A stretch of 64,000 nt of DNA from Flavobacteriales bacterium UBA852 (lineage in GTDB: Bacteria > Bacteroidota > Bacteroidia > Flavobacteriales_E > Vicingaceae): positions 62,001-126,000 of the forward strand of contig DBGO01000012.1 of assembly GCA_002295925.1 (NCBI GenBank), in the 5' to 3' direction. A program made the translations under genes and the position numbers. Positions 18,201 through 26,763 of the stretch are shown here, piece after piece; positions within the stretch are counted from its first letter, which is position 1, and each line of letters starts with the position of its first letter. A model generated the notes under the pieces. That model saw nothing but the letters and a program-made list of their open reading frames with translations, did not search any database and was not told the DNA's origin.

Positions 18201-18247
18201 ATCCAACTTAATATGATACTTAATACAAATACAGATATGAGTCGCAT
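15203..18247 (-). CDS. Secreted tandem amidohydrolase (degenerate N-domain, intact C-domain)
   Basis: 1014 residues with a signal peptide (about 1-22, LNAQ). It has two amidohydrolase units in a row. The first, about 25-430, reads VYPSFIELDSDYGLPE where H-x-H is expected. The second, about 580-960, has the full site: GIIDEHSHIA near 635, ITCHSY, FTHILEG and FNSDDAE, followed by EEEALKFVTLNPAKLLHIDDRTGSIKAGKEA. A linker of about 100 residues (430-560) is beta-rich. The C-terminus is lysine-rich (KKPEKKKKK). It probably hydrolyses a C-N bond in a periplasmic substrate such as a dipeptide or cyclic amide, but this is inference. The 431-residue gene downstream most resembles the N-domain in lacking ligands. 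fmt lies 90 bases upstream on the same strand. Confidence 0.85.
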   Translation of the reverse strand: MRLISVFVLSIILSWMHPLNAQETHHVNGMHHPKNIYYALKNATVYVDYQNKMDNAVVLIKDEKIVAIGQDVKIPENASVIDLQGNYVYPSFIELDSDYGLPEIKKKKKFTIEDLFPQYESNKPGAYSWNEAVKPEQNAFEKFTKNTKKAKDYLNLGFGTVLTHFHDGIMRGTSALVSLADKDDNLLILKDKAANHLSFKKGTSRQAYPSSQMGAIALLRQTYYDAQWYATTTEKKEYNISLEALNQNKPLPAIFETSDYLEILRADKIGDEFGIQYVFRGNGDEYKRIKDIKNTNGALILPLAFPDAYDVSDPFDARVVSLEELKHWELAPFNPRIVAEHQIPFAFSTRNLKDNKQFLKNLRQAVKKGLPEEEALKALTFTPAQILKVEDKIGTLKKDYFANFIITNGNLFDENTVILENWTLGQQHIITDKNLVDVRGKYHLNINKKIYDLTIEGELEKPSGKITIIKDKDTSKVDVKVKVENNLITLTFNPNDDFSKQLVRLSGLIHQNSAILDGKALLNEEQWVSWNAVKNEEHPKKDKKEISSDSIPSIPSIWHPNMAYGWKDFPPQSSTMLIKNATVWTNEEEGILNNTDILIENGKIISVGQNLEAPKNAQIIDATGKHVTAGIIDEHSHIAISKGVNEGSEAISAEVRIGDVVNSDDINIYRQLSGGVVISQLLHGSANPIGGQSAIIKLKWGFSPEQMKMENAPKFIKFALGENVKQSNWGDFNTTRYPQTRMGVEQLYYDAFWQAKAYEAKWKAYESLPKKEKAKTPPPRKDLRLETLVEILNGERFITCHSYVQSEINMLMHVADSMGFKINTFTHILEGYKVADKMKEHGAGGSTFSDWWAYKFEVNDAIPYNGALMHEKGIVVAFNSDDAEMGRRLNQEAAKAVKYGGVSEEEALKFVTLNPAKLLHIDDRTGSIKAGKEANLVIWTDKPLSVYAKTDKTIIDGIVFYDAQKDKELQEYIKKERNRLIQKMLDAKNAGHPVKKPEKKKKKLYHCNTMEENF

Positions 18248-18337
18248 ATATTTTTAGTTTAATTGAAGATTTGTAAAGGTAATGGAATTATAATTTCCGT
18301 TTAGGATTGTTTAAAAATTGTTGATATTACATCAAAC

Positions 18338-19303
18338 TCAGGATTCCAAGTGTTGTTCGAATTGCTCCATATCGGTGCCATTCAGAAAATCTTTTATTGC
18401 CAAGCGTTTTTTTCCTTCCAATTGCAAATCGGTTAAGATTAATAATCCATCGGCTGTACTTACGTGAATATAGCTTTTATTGTCTGTGATAATAGTTCCG
18501 GGCTTTTTAGCCGGTTTGTCATTTATTTTTTCGGTAAAATAAATTTTCAGCACTTTCCTATCCCCTGACTTTGATTTTAAATAAGTAAACGCCGTAGGAT
18601 AAGGACTCAATCCTCTGATTTTATTGTAAAGTGATTCATTGGAGTTGTTCCAATCGATTAAACAATCTTTTTTGAATATTTTAGGTGCCGGACAAGCCAT
18701 TTTATCGTCTTGAGGGGATGTCTTAACCGAACCGTTTTCAATAGATTGAACCGTTTTTAACACCACATCCGCCCCAATTAGCATTAACTTATCATGTAAA
18801 GTTCCTGCCGTGTCGGTTTCGGATATTTGCACTTTTTCTTGCATAATGATTTCTCCTGTGTCTATTTCGTGTTGTAAAAAAAATGTGGTAACTCCCGTTT
18901 CTTTTTCACCATTGATTATAGCCCAATTGATAGGTGCTGCGCCACGGTATTTTGGCAACAGAGAAGCATGTAAATTAAATGTTCCCAACTCGGGCATATT
19001 CCATACCACTTCGGGCAACATTCTGAAAGCCACTACAATTTGTAAATTGGCGTTGTAGCTTTTTAATTCTTCGATAAAATCAGGGGCTTTTAAATTTACA
19101 GGTTGAAGTACAGGTAAATTATGCTCCAAAGCATATTTTTTCACCGCCGATTGTTGCAATTTTCTGCCTCTTCCGGCAGGTTTGTCGGGCGCAGTAACCA
19201 CAGCCACAATATTATAGTTATGTTTTAATAAAATATCTAACGAAGGAACAGCAAAATCGGGTGTTCCCATAAAAATAATGCGTAAATCTTGCTTGGTGTA
19301 CAT
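18338..19303 (-). CDS. fmt: Methionyl-tRNA formyltransferase
   Basis: 321 residues from the ATG at 19303; a GTG at 19324 would add seven residues before the normal N-terminus (MYTKQDLRIIFMGTPDFAVP). It transfers a formyl group from 10-formyl-THF to Met-tRNA(fMet). The formyltransferase domain has FMGTPDFAVPSL, the PDKPAGRGRKL loop and the catalytic GTFNLHASLLPKYRGAAPI (Asn-x-His) with HEIDTGEI aspartate. The C-terminal OB-like domain (about 205-315) is complete. The usual partner def is not adjacent. Confidence 0.96.
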   Translation of the reverse strand: MYTKQDLRIIFMGTPDFAVPSLDILLKHNYNIVAVVTAPDKPAGRGRKLQQSAVKKYALEHNLPVLQPVNLKAPDFIEELKSYNANLQIVVAFRMLPEVVWNMPELGTFNLHASLLPKYRGAAPINWAIINGEKETGVTTFFLQHEIDTGEIIMQEKVQISETDTAGTLHDKLMLIGADVVLKTVQSIENGSVKTSPQDDKMACPAPKIFKKDCLIDWNNSNESLYNKIRGLSPYPTAFTYLKSKSGDRKVLKIYFTEKINDKPAKKPGTIITDNKSYIHVSTADGLLILTDLQLEGKKRLAIKDFLNGTDMEQFEQHLES

Positions 19304-19499
19304 GGGTTTAAATTTGATTTTCACGCAAAGTAAAACAATAAATTCCGGCTAAAAAACCGAATATGTATAGATATATTTGGCAGAGATATGCTTTTTACAT
19401 AGAAAATTTAACAGAAAACCTGTCAAAATATCATCATTTTAAATAAAGGAATTATATTTGAAGGATCATAGAAAATTTAAACCAAAAACGTATATTTTT

Positions 19500-20624
19500 A
19501 TGGAAACAGCAGTGAAGAAAGCAAAAAAATTACAGTCGAAAAAAAATACGGCTATTGAAAAATTAGTTGATTTGATGGTTGCCAACGAAACACCATCCAT
19601 ATCAATTGTTCACAAAAAAAGTACTCCTTCCACTCGTCACGAAGAGTTTAAAATCAGCTTTAAAAATGAAGTAAAAAAAGCTATTGAAAAGCTAAATGAT
19701 TTTGACCTTCCTAAACGTACGGTAGAACATCTTCAAAACGAATTGGCAGAAATTGAAGAAAAACTTCCGTTAATGGACGGCTTTAAAAGTGTGGGTGTTT
19801 TTGTATCGCCTCAACGAACAGAAATTGTCCCCTTACCAATTGAAGCTCCTGATCGTGTTGTGGTAGATGACAACTCTTTTGAAGTTCGTGATATTTTAAG
19901 AGCTATAAACCGTGCTTTTCAGTACGACATTGTTGTTTTAAGCAAAAAGAAAACTCGTTTCATCCACGGGTTCGAAAGCGACTTAATGGAAAATGAGCAT
20001 AATCTTCCGGAAGGAATGGAACATTACTTAAATACACGTGTTGGCGATAAAAATGACCCGGCAAAAGCCGAAACCGAAGCTGCTAAAATTTATGTGCACG
20101 AAGTAGATCATTTTATCCGTCAACATTCGGATATGAATACGCCGTTGATTGTAATGGGTGATGAAAAAGAGGTTGCCTACTTTAAAAACTACACAAAACG
20201 TCCGAAAAAGATTTTGGCCGAAATTACAGGAAGCTATGCTGACAGCACATTAGCCGAAATTAAAGACAAGGTTACTTCATTATTCCCCGAATTATTAAAA
20301 AAACGCGATGAGCAATTATTGGCTCGAATTAAAAACGACATTGACAGCTTAAACTATGCTGCCGGAATACAAGATTGCTGGACAGCCGCTGCATTGCGTG
20401 AAGCTCGAGTATTATTGGTAGAGCAAGGATATACCGAAGAAGGATACAGCGTTGAAGGCGGTTTATTTATAACATTCAGCAAACCGAATGAAGAATATGA
20501 ATACCACGCCGATATTGTTGATGACCTTGCCGAAATGGTATTGGAACAAGGTGGCGAAGTATATTTTGTACAACCCGGATTATTAGACCAATTTGACAAA
20601 GTTGTAATGACTACTCGATTCTAA
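19500..20624 (+). CDS. baeRF-like protein (bacterial archaeo-eukaryotic release-factor-like fold)
   Basis: 374 residues from the ATG at 19500 (a TTG at 19458 is in frame but gives an atypical start). Soluble, without signal or membrane segments. The order of segments matches the baeRF3-type proteins common in Bacteroidota: an N-terminal mixed domain with SVGVFVSPQRTEIVPLPI, a middle domain with YDIVVLSKKKTRFIHGFE and TPLIVMGDEKEVAYFKN, and a C-terminal domain with SLNYAAGIQDCWTAAALREARVLLVEQGY and GGEVYFVQPGLL. This is the three-part layout of eRF1-like folds. Such proteins are thought to act on ribosomes under stress, but the biochemical role is not settled. It stands alone between fmt and a terminator. 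The family assignment is from memory of its pattern. Confidence 0.65.
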   Translation: METAVKKAKKLQSKKNTAIEKLVDLMVANETPSISIVHKKSTPSTRHEEFKISFKNEVKKAIEKLNDFDLPKRTVEHLQNELAEIEEKLPLMDGFKSVGVFVSPQRTEIVPLPIEAPDRVVVDDNSFEVRDILRAINRAFQYDIVVLSKKKTRFIHGFESDLMENEHNLPEGMEHYLNTRVGDKNDPAKAETEAAKIYVHEVDHFIRQHSDMNTPLIVMGDEKEVAYFKNYTKRPKKILAEITGSYADSTLAEIKDKVTSLFPELLKKRDEQLLARIKNDIDSLNYAAGIQDCWTAAALREARVLLVEQGYTEEGYSVEGGLFITFSKPNEEYEYHADIVDDLAEMVLEQGGEVYFVQPGLLDQFDKVVMTTRF

Positions 20625-20648
20625 TCAATAATCTTTTATTATTTGGCT

Positions 20649-20679
20649 AAAGCCATATCATTGTAGATATGGCTTTTTT
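20649..20679 (+). terminator. Rho-independent terminator after the baeRF-like gene
   Basis: An 11-bp perfect stem AAAGCCATATC (20649-20659) pairs with 20666-20676 around a 6-base loop, and a T run follows on the plus strand. It sits between convergent genes and overlaps the MATE stop codon, so it may act on both strands, though the minus side has a poorer T run. Confidence 0.85.
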
Positions 20680-22015
20680 ATTTCAATAAATTTACATTTA
20701 ACTTTTTGTGTAAAACAATATATGAGAACAAAGCCAGCAAACCCATATAAACAAACTCTGACATCCATACAATATGGAGTGGTTGTGGAAATTTAACCGT
20801 TATTAAATAAACCACTGATAAATAAATCGTAATGGTTGATGCTTCAATTGCAAGTGCATATTTAGTCATACCGGCACCCAAAACAGCATTGAACAATATA
20901 AAAGCAACCGAAAATATAAACATCGTATATCCGATTACAGACAGTGATTGTACAGATAACGAGATTAATTCATTTACATCTGTAAAAAGAAAAATAATTT
21001 GCTTTGGAAAAACATTTATCAGAATGAACAATATCATTGTTACACTTAAACACAAAAGTATAACCCTTTTCAACAATACTGAAATATGGCTCACATCTTT
21101 TGCACCCAGCATATTACTGACCAACGTATTGGTTGTATTGCTAAAGCCAAATAAAGGAATCATCAACACCATATAAATACTTCGGATAATATGAGCCGAT
21201 GCCAATTGCGGTTTGCCTAATTTTTCTATCAGCATAAAAAATGTAAACCACGAACCAATTGATAATAAAAACTGTAGCATTACCGGAAATCCAAGTTTAA
21301 TTACGGCAATAAAATAAGCAGGTTTTATTTCCATAAACCGAAATAATTGATAAACCTTTACTCTGTTTTGTAAAACAATAAAAGTGACAAATAATACCGA
21401 TGCAACCACCTCTGAATAAACCGACGCCAAAGCAGCACCTTTTACCCCCATGGCTTCAAATCCAAAATGTCCGAAAATCATTGCATAATCCAAAATGATA
21501 TTCACAACAGACATAATAACAGTTACCCAAGAAATAATTTTTGTTTGTGTAATTGCCGTATAAAAAGCAATGATTAAAAAGTTGAACAAGGCAAAAAACA
21601 CGCCCCAACTTCTATAATTTATAAAGGTAACGGCTTGTGTTTTAATTTCGGCATCGGAAATGAATAGTTTAAAAATAGATGTACCAAAAAAATGCAACAA
21701 AATAAAAAGCAATACCGATAATGGAATAAGCATTAAAAAAGTATGGGTAAAAATTTGTCCAACACCCGAAAAATCTTTTGCTCCGTTTTTATTTCCCATT
21801 AAAATTTGTGCTCCGGTAACCAATCCCAGTGCCAACATAATGGTAAAAAAATAAAAAATTCCGGCATTTCCGGCTGCTCCCAAAGCCGACTCACTTAAAT
21901 TTCCCAAAAATATGGTATCGGTAACACTCACTACATTTTGTGCTATTCCGCCAATAATTATGGGAACTGCAACACGAACTATATTTCGATATGAATACAG
22001 CTCATTATTCGACAT
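20678..22015 (-). CDS. MATE family multidrug/toxin efflux transporter
   Basis: 445 residues, about twelve transmembrane helices. The N-terminus (YRNIVRVAVPIIIGGIAQNVVSVTDTIFLGNLSESALGAAG) is the MATE pattern of first helix plus VDTIFLG-type loop, and the second half repeats it (MEIKPAYFIAVIKLGFPVMLQFLL... ). MATE proteins exchange Na+ or H+ for organic cations and other compounds. The substrate is not predictable. The start overlaps the end of the rlmI-like gene by 11 bases, which places it last in the long minus-strand operon. Confidence 0.92.
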   Translation of the reverse strand: MSNNELYSYRNIVRVAVPIIIGGIAQNVVSVTDTIFLGNLSESALGAAGNAGIFYFFTIMLALGLVTGAQILMGNKNGAKDFSGVGQIFTHTFLMLIPLSVLLFILLHFFGTSIFKLFISDAEIKTQAVTFINYRSWGVFFALFNFLIIAFYTAITQTKIISWVTVIMSVVNIILDYAMIFGHFGFEAMGVKGAALASVYSEVVASVLFVTFIVLQNRVKVYQLFRFMEIKPAYFIAVIKLGFPVMLQFLLSIGSWFTFFMLIEKLGKPQLASAHIIRSIYMVLMIPLFGFSNTTNTLVSNMLGAKDVSHISVLLKRVILLCLSVTMILFILINVFPKQIIFLFTDVNELISLSVQSLSVIGYTMFIFSVAFILFNAVLGAGMTKYALAIEASTITIYLSVVYLITVKFPQPLHIVWMSEFVYMGLLALFSYIVLHKKLNVNLLK

Positions 22016-23183
22016 ACAAAACCAAACCTTTTAAGTACTCTCCTTCAGGATGATAGATATTTACCGGATGGTCTTCGGGTTGTCCCAATTTGTGCAAAAT
22101 TCTGATATTTCTTCCGGTTTCCAATGCTGCTGAATATATGGTTTTGTTAAATATCTCGGCAGTAATTACCTGAGAACACGAAAAAGTAAAAAGAATTCCT
22201 CCTCTTTGAATTTTTTCCAATGCTATTTTATTCAAACGCTTATATCCTTGAATAGCATTATGCTTGCTTTTTTGATGCTTGGCAAATGCCGGTGGGTCAA
22301 GTACTATTAAATCAAAAGCATCTTGGGGCATTTCTTTTAAATAGGCAAATGCATCGGTGGCAATGGCTTGATGATTGGAAAATTGATTCAGTGCAACATT
22401 TTTTTCGGTCAGCTCAACGGCTTTTGCGGAATAATCTACAGAAACAACTTTCTTTGCCCCTCCTCTAAGCGCATATACGGAAAAACCGCCCGTATAACAA
22501 AAAGTATTTAATACATTTTTTTGACAACTGTATTTTTCAAGCAATACTCTGTTGTTGCGTTGGTCGATAAAAAAACCGGTTTTTTGTCCTGTTTCCCAAT
22601 CGATATGAAATTTTAAATCATTTTCTGAAAAAATTTGTTCAACCGGCTCGTTTTGAATCAAATATGCATTGGTTGCATTAATTCCTGTGTTTTTTGACAG
22701 CGTTTCGGCACTTTTGTCAAATACATTACTCACAATTTTTAAATCCACCAATGCTTGAGCAACTTGCTCTCTTACTTTATACATTCCGGCAGAATGGCAC
22801 TGCATAACGGCAGTATTTCCATAAACATCAATAATCAATCCCGGAAGGCCATCACCTTCGGCATGTACCAAACGGTAAATATTGGTATGCTTGTTTTTGG
22901 TCAAATTAGCATTTTCACGAACAGAGTAAGCACTTTGAATTTTCTTTCGCCAAAATGTATCATCTGTTTTTTGTTTTTCAAAACTGATAATTCTTACAGA
23001 AATTGTTGCTTCTTGATAATGCCCGATAGCCAAATAATTGCCTTTTGCATCTTCTACACTTACCAATTCGCCGTTTACGGGCGGTTGTTCGCCAACATAT
23101 CCCGCCAAAGCGCCGGAAAATATCCACGGATGTTTACGCAATACCGATTTTTCTTTACCGGGTTTTAATACTAATGTTTTCAC
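22005..23183 (-). CDS. rlmI: RlmI-like 23S rRNA (cytosine-5) methyltransferase
   Basis: 392 residues: an N-terminal PUA domain (about 1-75, VLKPGKEKSVLRKHPWIFSGAL), a linking EEHEE-like domain, and a Rossmann methyltransferase (from about 200) with VLNTFCYTGGFSVYALRGGAKKVVSVDYS, VLDPPAFAK and FTFSCSQV, in which the Cys is the likely catalytic residue. The family includes RlmI, which makes m5C1962 in 23S rRNA. The start is GTG at 23183: the next in-frame codon upstream that could help is blocked by a TAA at 23196-23198, and no ATG fits. Same strand as rmlD, with a 29-base gap. Confidence 0.87.
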   Translation of the reverse strand: MKTLVLKPGKEKSVLRKHPWIFSGALAGYVGEQPPVNGELVSVEDAKGNYLAIGHYQEATISVRIISFEKQKTDDTFWRKKIQSAYSVRENANLTKNKHTNIYRLVHAEGDGLPGLIIDVYGNTAVMQCHSAGMYKVREQVAQALVDLKIVSNVFDKSAETLSKNTGINATNAYLIQNEPVEQIFSENDLKFHIDWETGQKTGFFIDQRNNRVLLEKYSCQKNVLNTFCYTGGFSVYALRGGAKKVVSVDYSAKAVELTEKNVALNQFSNHQAIATDAFAYLKEMPQDAFDLIVLDPPAFAKHQKSKHNAIQGYKRLNKIALEKIQRGGILFTFSCSQVITAEIFNKTIYSAALETGRNIRILHKLGQPEDHPVNIYHPEGEYLKGLVLYVE

Positions 23184-23212
23184 AAATGCTGTTTTTTATT
23201 TGTATCGATATG

Positions 23213-24121
23213 TTATTTTGCCAATTGCTCCGATACGATTTGCAAACCTTCTTCAAAACTTTTTGGCGAGTAGCCTAAGTCGTTTTGTGCTTTATCGATA
23301 ATAAATCCTGTTTTGGGCGGTCGTTTTGCCGCTTGATTAAGCGAACTTGATTTGATGGGTTTTATCAACGATTTATCGAAATTGTAAAAATCGGCAACAC
23401 GTTGCACCAATTCGTAAATGCTCATTAAATCTTTTCCGGACAAATGATATATACCTTCGGCATTATGTTCAATAATTTGCCAACAACCCAAAGCCAAATC
23501 TTCGGCTAAGGTTGGCGAACGAAATTGGTCGTCAACAATGGTTAATTCTTGTCCTTTTGACAAAGCATCTTTTGCCCATAGTACAATATTTGAGCGACTC
23601 ATTTGCTCCCCTACTCCATAAACAATTATTGTGCGGGCAATTGCCCATTTTATGTTACTGTTTTGCAATAATTTTTCGGCTTCGTATTTGCTCTCTCCGT
23701 AGTAACTCAACGGATTGGGTTGGTCTGTTTCTTTGTAAGGTCCGTTTTCACCGTCAAAAACAAAATCGGTAGAAAGATGTACAAAATGAAAAGGATTATT
23801 TTCTGCCGCTTCGATAAAATATTTTACTGCATTTACATTCAAATCCCAACACAATTCCCGGTTTGTTTCGCAAGCATCTACGTTTGTCATTGCTGCAGTA
23901 TTGATAACAGCATCGGGTTTAAATTCGGCTATGGTGTTTTTTATTTCTTCCTTGTTGGTAATATCCAACGATTGATATTGATAGCCGCTTGTATCAGAAA
24001 TTCGGTTTTCGCCTTTTGATGTAGCCAATAGTTTTATTCCGGGACGATTTTTTAACAGATGAACTAATTTTTGCCCCAATAATCCGTTACTTCCGGTAAT
24101 AAGTATCTTTTTTTCTGCCAT
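23213..24121 (-). CDS. RmlD-like SDR (dTDP-4-dehydrorhamnose reductase family)
   Basis: 302-residue extended short-chain dehydrogenase. It has the NAD(P)-binding motif ITGSNGLLGQKL at the N-terminus, VINTAAMTNVDACE, HLSTDFVFDGENGPYKE, and the catalytic Y-x-x-x-K in SYYGESKYEAEK. These match RmlD/RfbD, which makes dTDP-L-rhamnose. No rmlA, B or C gene is in the window, so it could instead be a paralogue acting on another sugar nucleotide. It starts one base before the channel gene's stop region and lies within the minus-strand operon. Confidence 0.8.
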   Translation of the reverse strand: MAEKKILITGSNGLLGQKLVHLLKNRPGIKLLATSKGENRISDTSGYQYQSLDITNKEEIKNTIAEFKPDAVINTAAMTNVDACETNRELCWDLNVNAVKYFIEAAENNPFHFVHLSTDFVFDGENGPYKETDQPNPLSYYGESKYEAEKLLQNSNIKWAIARTIIVYGVGEQMSRSNIVLWAKDALSKGQELTIVDDQFRSPTLAEDLALGCWQIIEHNAEGIYHLSGKDLMSIYELVQRVADFYNFDKSLIKPIKSSSLNQAAKRPPKTGFIIDKAQNDLGYSPKSFEEGLQIVSEQLAK

Positions 24122-24122
24122 T

Positions 24123-25151
24123 TTACTTTTGTTCTTTAAGTTTCATCACATTTTTAAAGGCTTCAATCTGATTGGAATCGCCTAAAACAAAAATCTTTGT
24201 TCCGGGTTTAATTTGCATTGCCGGATCGGGATTGATAATGTATTCTCCGGAAGGTAATTTTAACCCTACAATATTGGCTCCGGTTTTATCTCTAAAATTA
24301 ATTTCTCTAATTGACTTACCTTGATATTCTTGAGGAATTTCTTCAAAAATAATCTCTTCCAAATTCATCGTTCCCGAACCTTGCCCCATTACATAATCGA
24401 TAAACTCAATAACATCGGGTCTTACCACCAGCGAAGCCATATGAGCTCCACCAATTTTATCGGGCATAATTACATTGTTGGCTCCTGCCACACGTAATTT
24501 TTTATCTGAACTGTCTTTTGACGCTCGAGAAATAATCAAAATGTTTTGGTTTAATGCGCGTGCAGTAAGTACCACAAACAAATTATCGGCATCGTTGGGT
24601 AAAGTGGTAATTAAAGCTTTGGCTTTATGAATACCGGCAGCTTCAAGCGTTTCGTCAGATGTAGCATCGCCGTAAATGGCATTTATATCTTTATTTAAGC
24701 TTAATTCATCAATAATATTTTGGTCTTGTTCAATTACCAAAAAATCAAGATTATGATCTTTTAATTCTTCTACGGCTTGTTTTCCGTTTCTTCCGTATCC
24801 GCAAACGATGATATGATTTTTCATTTTCTTAAGATTTCTGTTTATACGTAATGTTTTTAAATGTTTTTGAAACTCACCGTCGAGCACATAACCGGTAATT
24901 ACCGATGCTGCATAGGCAAAGGTACCAAAGCTGGTAATGATTAGGAATGAAGTAAACATTCGCCCGGCTTGTGAAAGTGGTCTGACCTCTGAAAAACCTA
25001 CAGTAGATACTGTGATTATAGTCATGTAAAATGCTTCTTCAAAGGTATATCCTTCTACAAAATGGAATCCGAACACTCCCATAATTATAATGCCCAGCAA
25101 TATAGCCAGCGCATAGTAGAGTTTCCGGAAAATGTAAAATTGTTGAAGCAT
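24123..25151 (-). CDS. Two-helix potassium channel with RCK (TrkA-N/TrkA-C) domains
   Basis: 342 residues. Two transmembrane helices (about 13-30 and 62-88) flank a pore helix and the selectivity filter T-V-G-F (50-53), with Phe in place of the usual Tyr. A cytoplasmic RCK_N domain begins at 112 with HIIVCGYGRNGKQ (nucleotide-binding GxGxxG-like turn) and DATSDETLEAAGI. An RCK_C domain follows from about 255. This is the MthK/Kch layout, a tetrameric K+ channel gated by a ligand. Ligand unknown. The pspC-like gene precedes it by 13 bases and rmlD follows with one base between, so these are cotranscribed. Confidence 0.9.
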   Translation of the reverse strand: MLQQFYIFRKLYYALAILLGIIIMGVFGFHFVEGYTFEEAFYMTIITVSTVGFSEVRPLSQAGRMFTSFLIITSFGTFAYAASVITGYVLDGEFQKHLKTLRINRNLKKMKNHIIVCGYGRNGKQAVEELKDHNLDFLVIEQDQNIIDELSLNKDINAIYGDATSDETLEAAGIHKAKALITTLPNDADNLFVVLTARALNQNILIISRASKDSSDKKLRVAGANNVIMPDKIGGAHMASLVVRPDVIEFIDYVMGQGSGTMNLEEIIFEEIPQEYQGKSIREINFRDKTGANIVGLKLPSGEYIINPDPAMQIKPGTKIFVLGDSNQIEAFKNVMKLKEQK

Positions 25152-25164
25152 CTAATAAGAGGGT

Positions 25165-25386
25165 TTATTCAATTCGTAATTGTCGCAGCAAAAATAGTTT
25201 GAATAATCGCCAGTTGCGCAGAAAAAAAGCAAAAATTAAATACAAAACAGTAAAAGAACCCAATGTGGCAAAAGACAGGTAAATAAAAAACAAACGTATT
25301 GAATGCACATCGAGGTGTAGTTTTTCTCCAAACCACTGTGCGACACCAAATAAGCCGTTTTCTATTTTATCTTTTAACGTATTCAT
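25165..25386 (-). CDS. PspC domain-containing small membrane protein
   Basis: 73 residues. The LFGVAQWFGEKLHLDVHSIRLFF pattern followed by a long hydrophobic helix (about 30-56) and a basic tail is a PspC domain. Such proteins take part in envelope-stress responses in proteobacteria, but in Bacteroidota they are often single small proteins of unknown role. It immediately precedes the K+ channel and probably shares its transcript. A 116-base gap separates it from the DUF2851 gene. Confidence 0.8.
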   Translation of the reverse strand: MNTLKDKIENGLFGVAQWFGEKLHLDVHSIRLFFIYLSFATLGSFTVLYLIFAFFLRNWRLFKLFLLRQLRIE

Positions 25387-25502
25387 CTATTTTTATTCAA
25401 AATACGAATATATTATTTTCCAATGAAATTTCCTTATTGAAAATTTAAAAGATTGTTAAACGATAAATCTCTTGGTTTTAAAGAATTTTACCACAAATTC
25501 TC

Positions 25503-26756
25503 TTATTCTGTAATGATTTTATTGCCTATGCCACAATCCAGGCATTTTTTAAGTTGACAATAATTTTTATCCAAATACAACATTCCTTGTGTTTGAAAAG
25601 CATTTGCAAAGGCAAAGTGTTCTTTTATATGTTTAATTAAACGATTGCTCTCAGGTGGTAAGGATTCGAAAAATAAAACGATTTTATCTTTCAATGTTTC
25701 GTTTGCCGTATAATCGGCGTATGCAAAAGCAAAGGGTAAAATTGCGTTTATGGTGAGCAGCGTTACCGTATTTGCCGATATTTTTTTGTTTTTTTCGGGA
25801 CTTTCATTGCCAAAGGTATAATGCGTTTGCCAATATTGCGAAGGCGAAACGGTAAACAACTCTTGCAATTGTTTTAATGAATTTGCTTGCAACACACTGC
25901 GAAACAATCGGGTATGTTTAGTGAGCAATGCTGCCAATTGGGCAATTTTTACGGTAGGAAAAGCCGTTGGTCGCATACGCGAAAATTTCCACACTTGGCT
26001 ATCCATTGGGTCGAGGTTGTATTTGGCTTTCAAAAATTCATATTCTTTTAATAATTTTTGCGCATAAAGCGATTCGTGATATTTATACAACAACCCGGAT
26101 TGTCCAAAAAGCAATGCTTCAACCTGAAAAAGATTATCGGCGTGTTTTTCAATTATTTTCAAAGGTGTTTGCTTTGCCAATCGCAGAAATGGTTCATTAT
26201 TTACCTTCATTCCGAAATACCGGACTAAATACACATAAAAAGCTTCGTCCCAATCGTTGTTTAATTGCTTTAACAGTTGTGTTATTTCCGCTTTTTTGTC
26301 GCTCAGCTTTTCAATAACTGCTTTGTTCAGCATAGCCGAAATATGAATATCATCTATTGATTTCCAATGCGGCAAGCAATAATCCAACCCGGTTTGAAAC
26401 AGGCGATTGATGTTTAATAAATATCCTTCGGGAATAACGTTTTTTAGTTCGAGCAGCTCAATACTTTCATTCCACTCCGAATCATGCTCATAGACTACAT
26501 GCAAAATAACATTCTCGTAATTTCTGTCATGTTGATGACCGTGCTTGTACCAATCGGAAGTTTTGCAATGAATCTCTACGTTCCCTGCCCACAGCGTTTC
26601 ACCAATTTTTATTTTGGCATGACTAAAATCGGGTCCTTGATTTGTATTTCTAACTCCTTGATTTTTTATCACCAAAGATTTTCCCGAAATGGTTTTCAAT
26701 CTTTGTGCATCAAAGAGTTTAAATTGCCAAATATGATGTAGGATATTTTCATTCAT
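25503..26756 (-). CDS. DUF2851 family protein
   Basis: 417 residues from the ATG at 26756; the ORF could begin one codon earlier at TTG. Soluble. The N-terminal half has GVRNTNQGPDFSHAKIKIGETLWAGNVEIHCKTSDWYKHGHQHDRNYENVILHVVYEHD, cited here only by its key features: the Asp/Glu/His pattern resembles a nuclease-like metal site (GPDF..., NVEIH, HxHxxD). The C-terminus has a small cysteine cluster, CQLKKCLDCGIGN. DUF2851 is widespread in Bacteroidota and has no established function. The pattern of D, E, H and K in the first 110 residues hints at a PD-(D/E)xK-like core, which is my inference. Confidence 0.75.
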   Translation of the reverse strand: MNENILHHIWQFKLFDAQRLKTISGKSLVIKNQGVRNTNQGPDFSHAKIKIGETLWAGNVEIHCKTSDWYKHGHQHDRNYENVILHVVYEHDSEWNESIELLELKNVIPEGYLLNINRLFQTGLDYCLPHWKSIDDIHISAMLNKAVIEKLSDKKAEITQLLKQLNNDWDEAFYVYLVRYFGMKVNNEPFLRLAKQTPLKIIEKHADNLFQVEALLFGQSGLLYKYHESLYAQKLLKEYEFLKAKYNLDPMDSQVWKFSRMRPTAFPTVKIAQLAALLTKHTRLFRSVLQANSLKQLQELFTVSPSQYWQTHYTFGNESPEKNKKISANTVTLLTINAILPFAFAYADYTANETLKDKIVLFFESLPPESNRLIKHIKEHFAFANAFQTQGMLYLDKNYCQLKKCLDCGIGNKIITE

Positions 26757-26763
26757 CAAAATT

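Noticed and set aside
19304..19324. GTG at 19324 as the fmt start
   Set aside because: The ATG at 19303 gives the normal N-terminus; the extra seven residues do not resemble other Fmt proteins.
25482..25501. AGAATTT/AAATTCT hairpin downstream of the DUF2851 gene
   Set aside because: AT-only arms and no clear T run; weak as a terminator.
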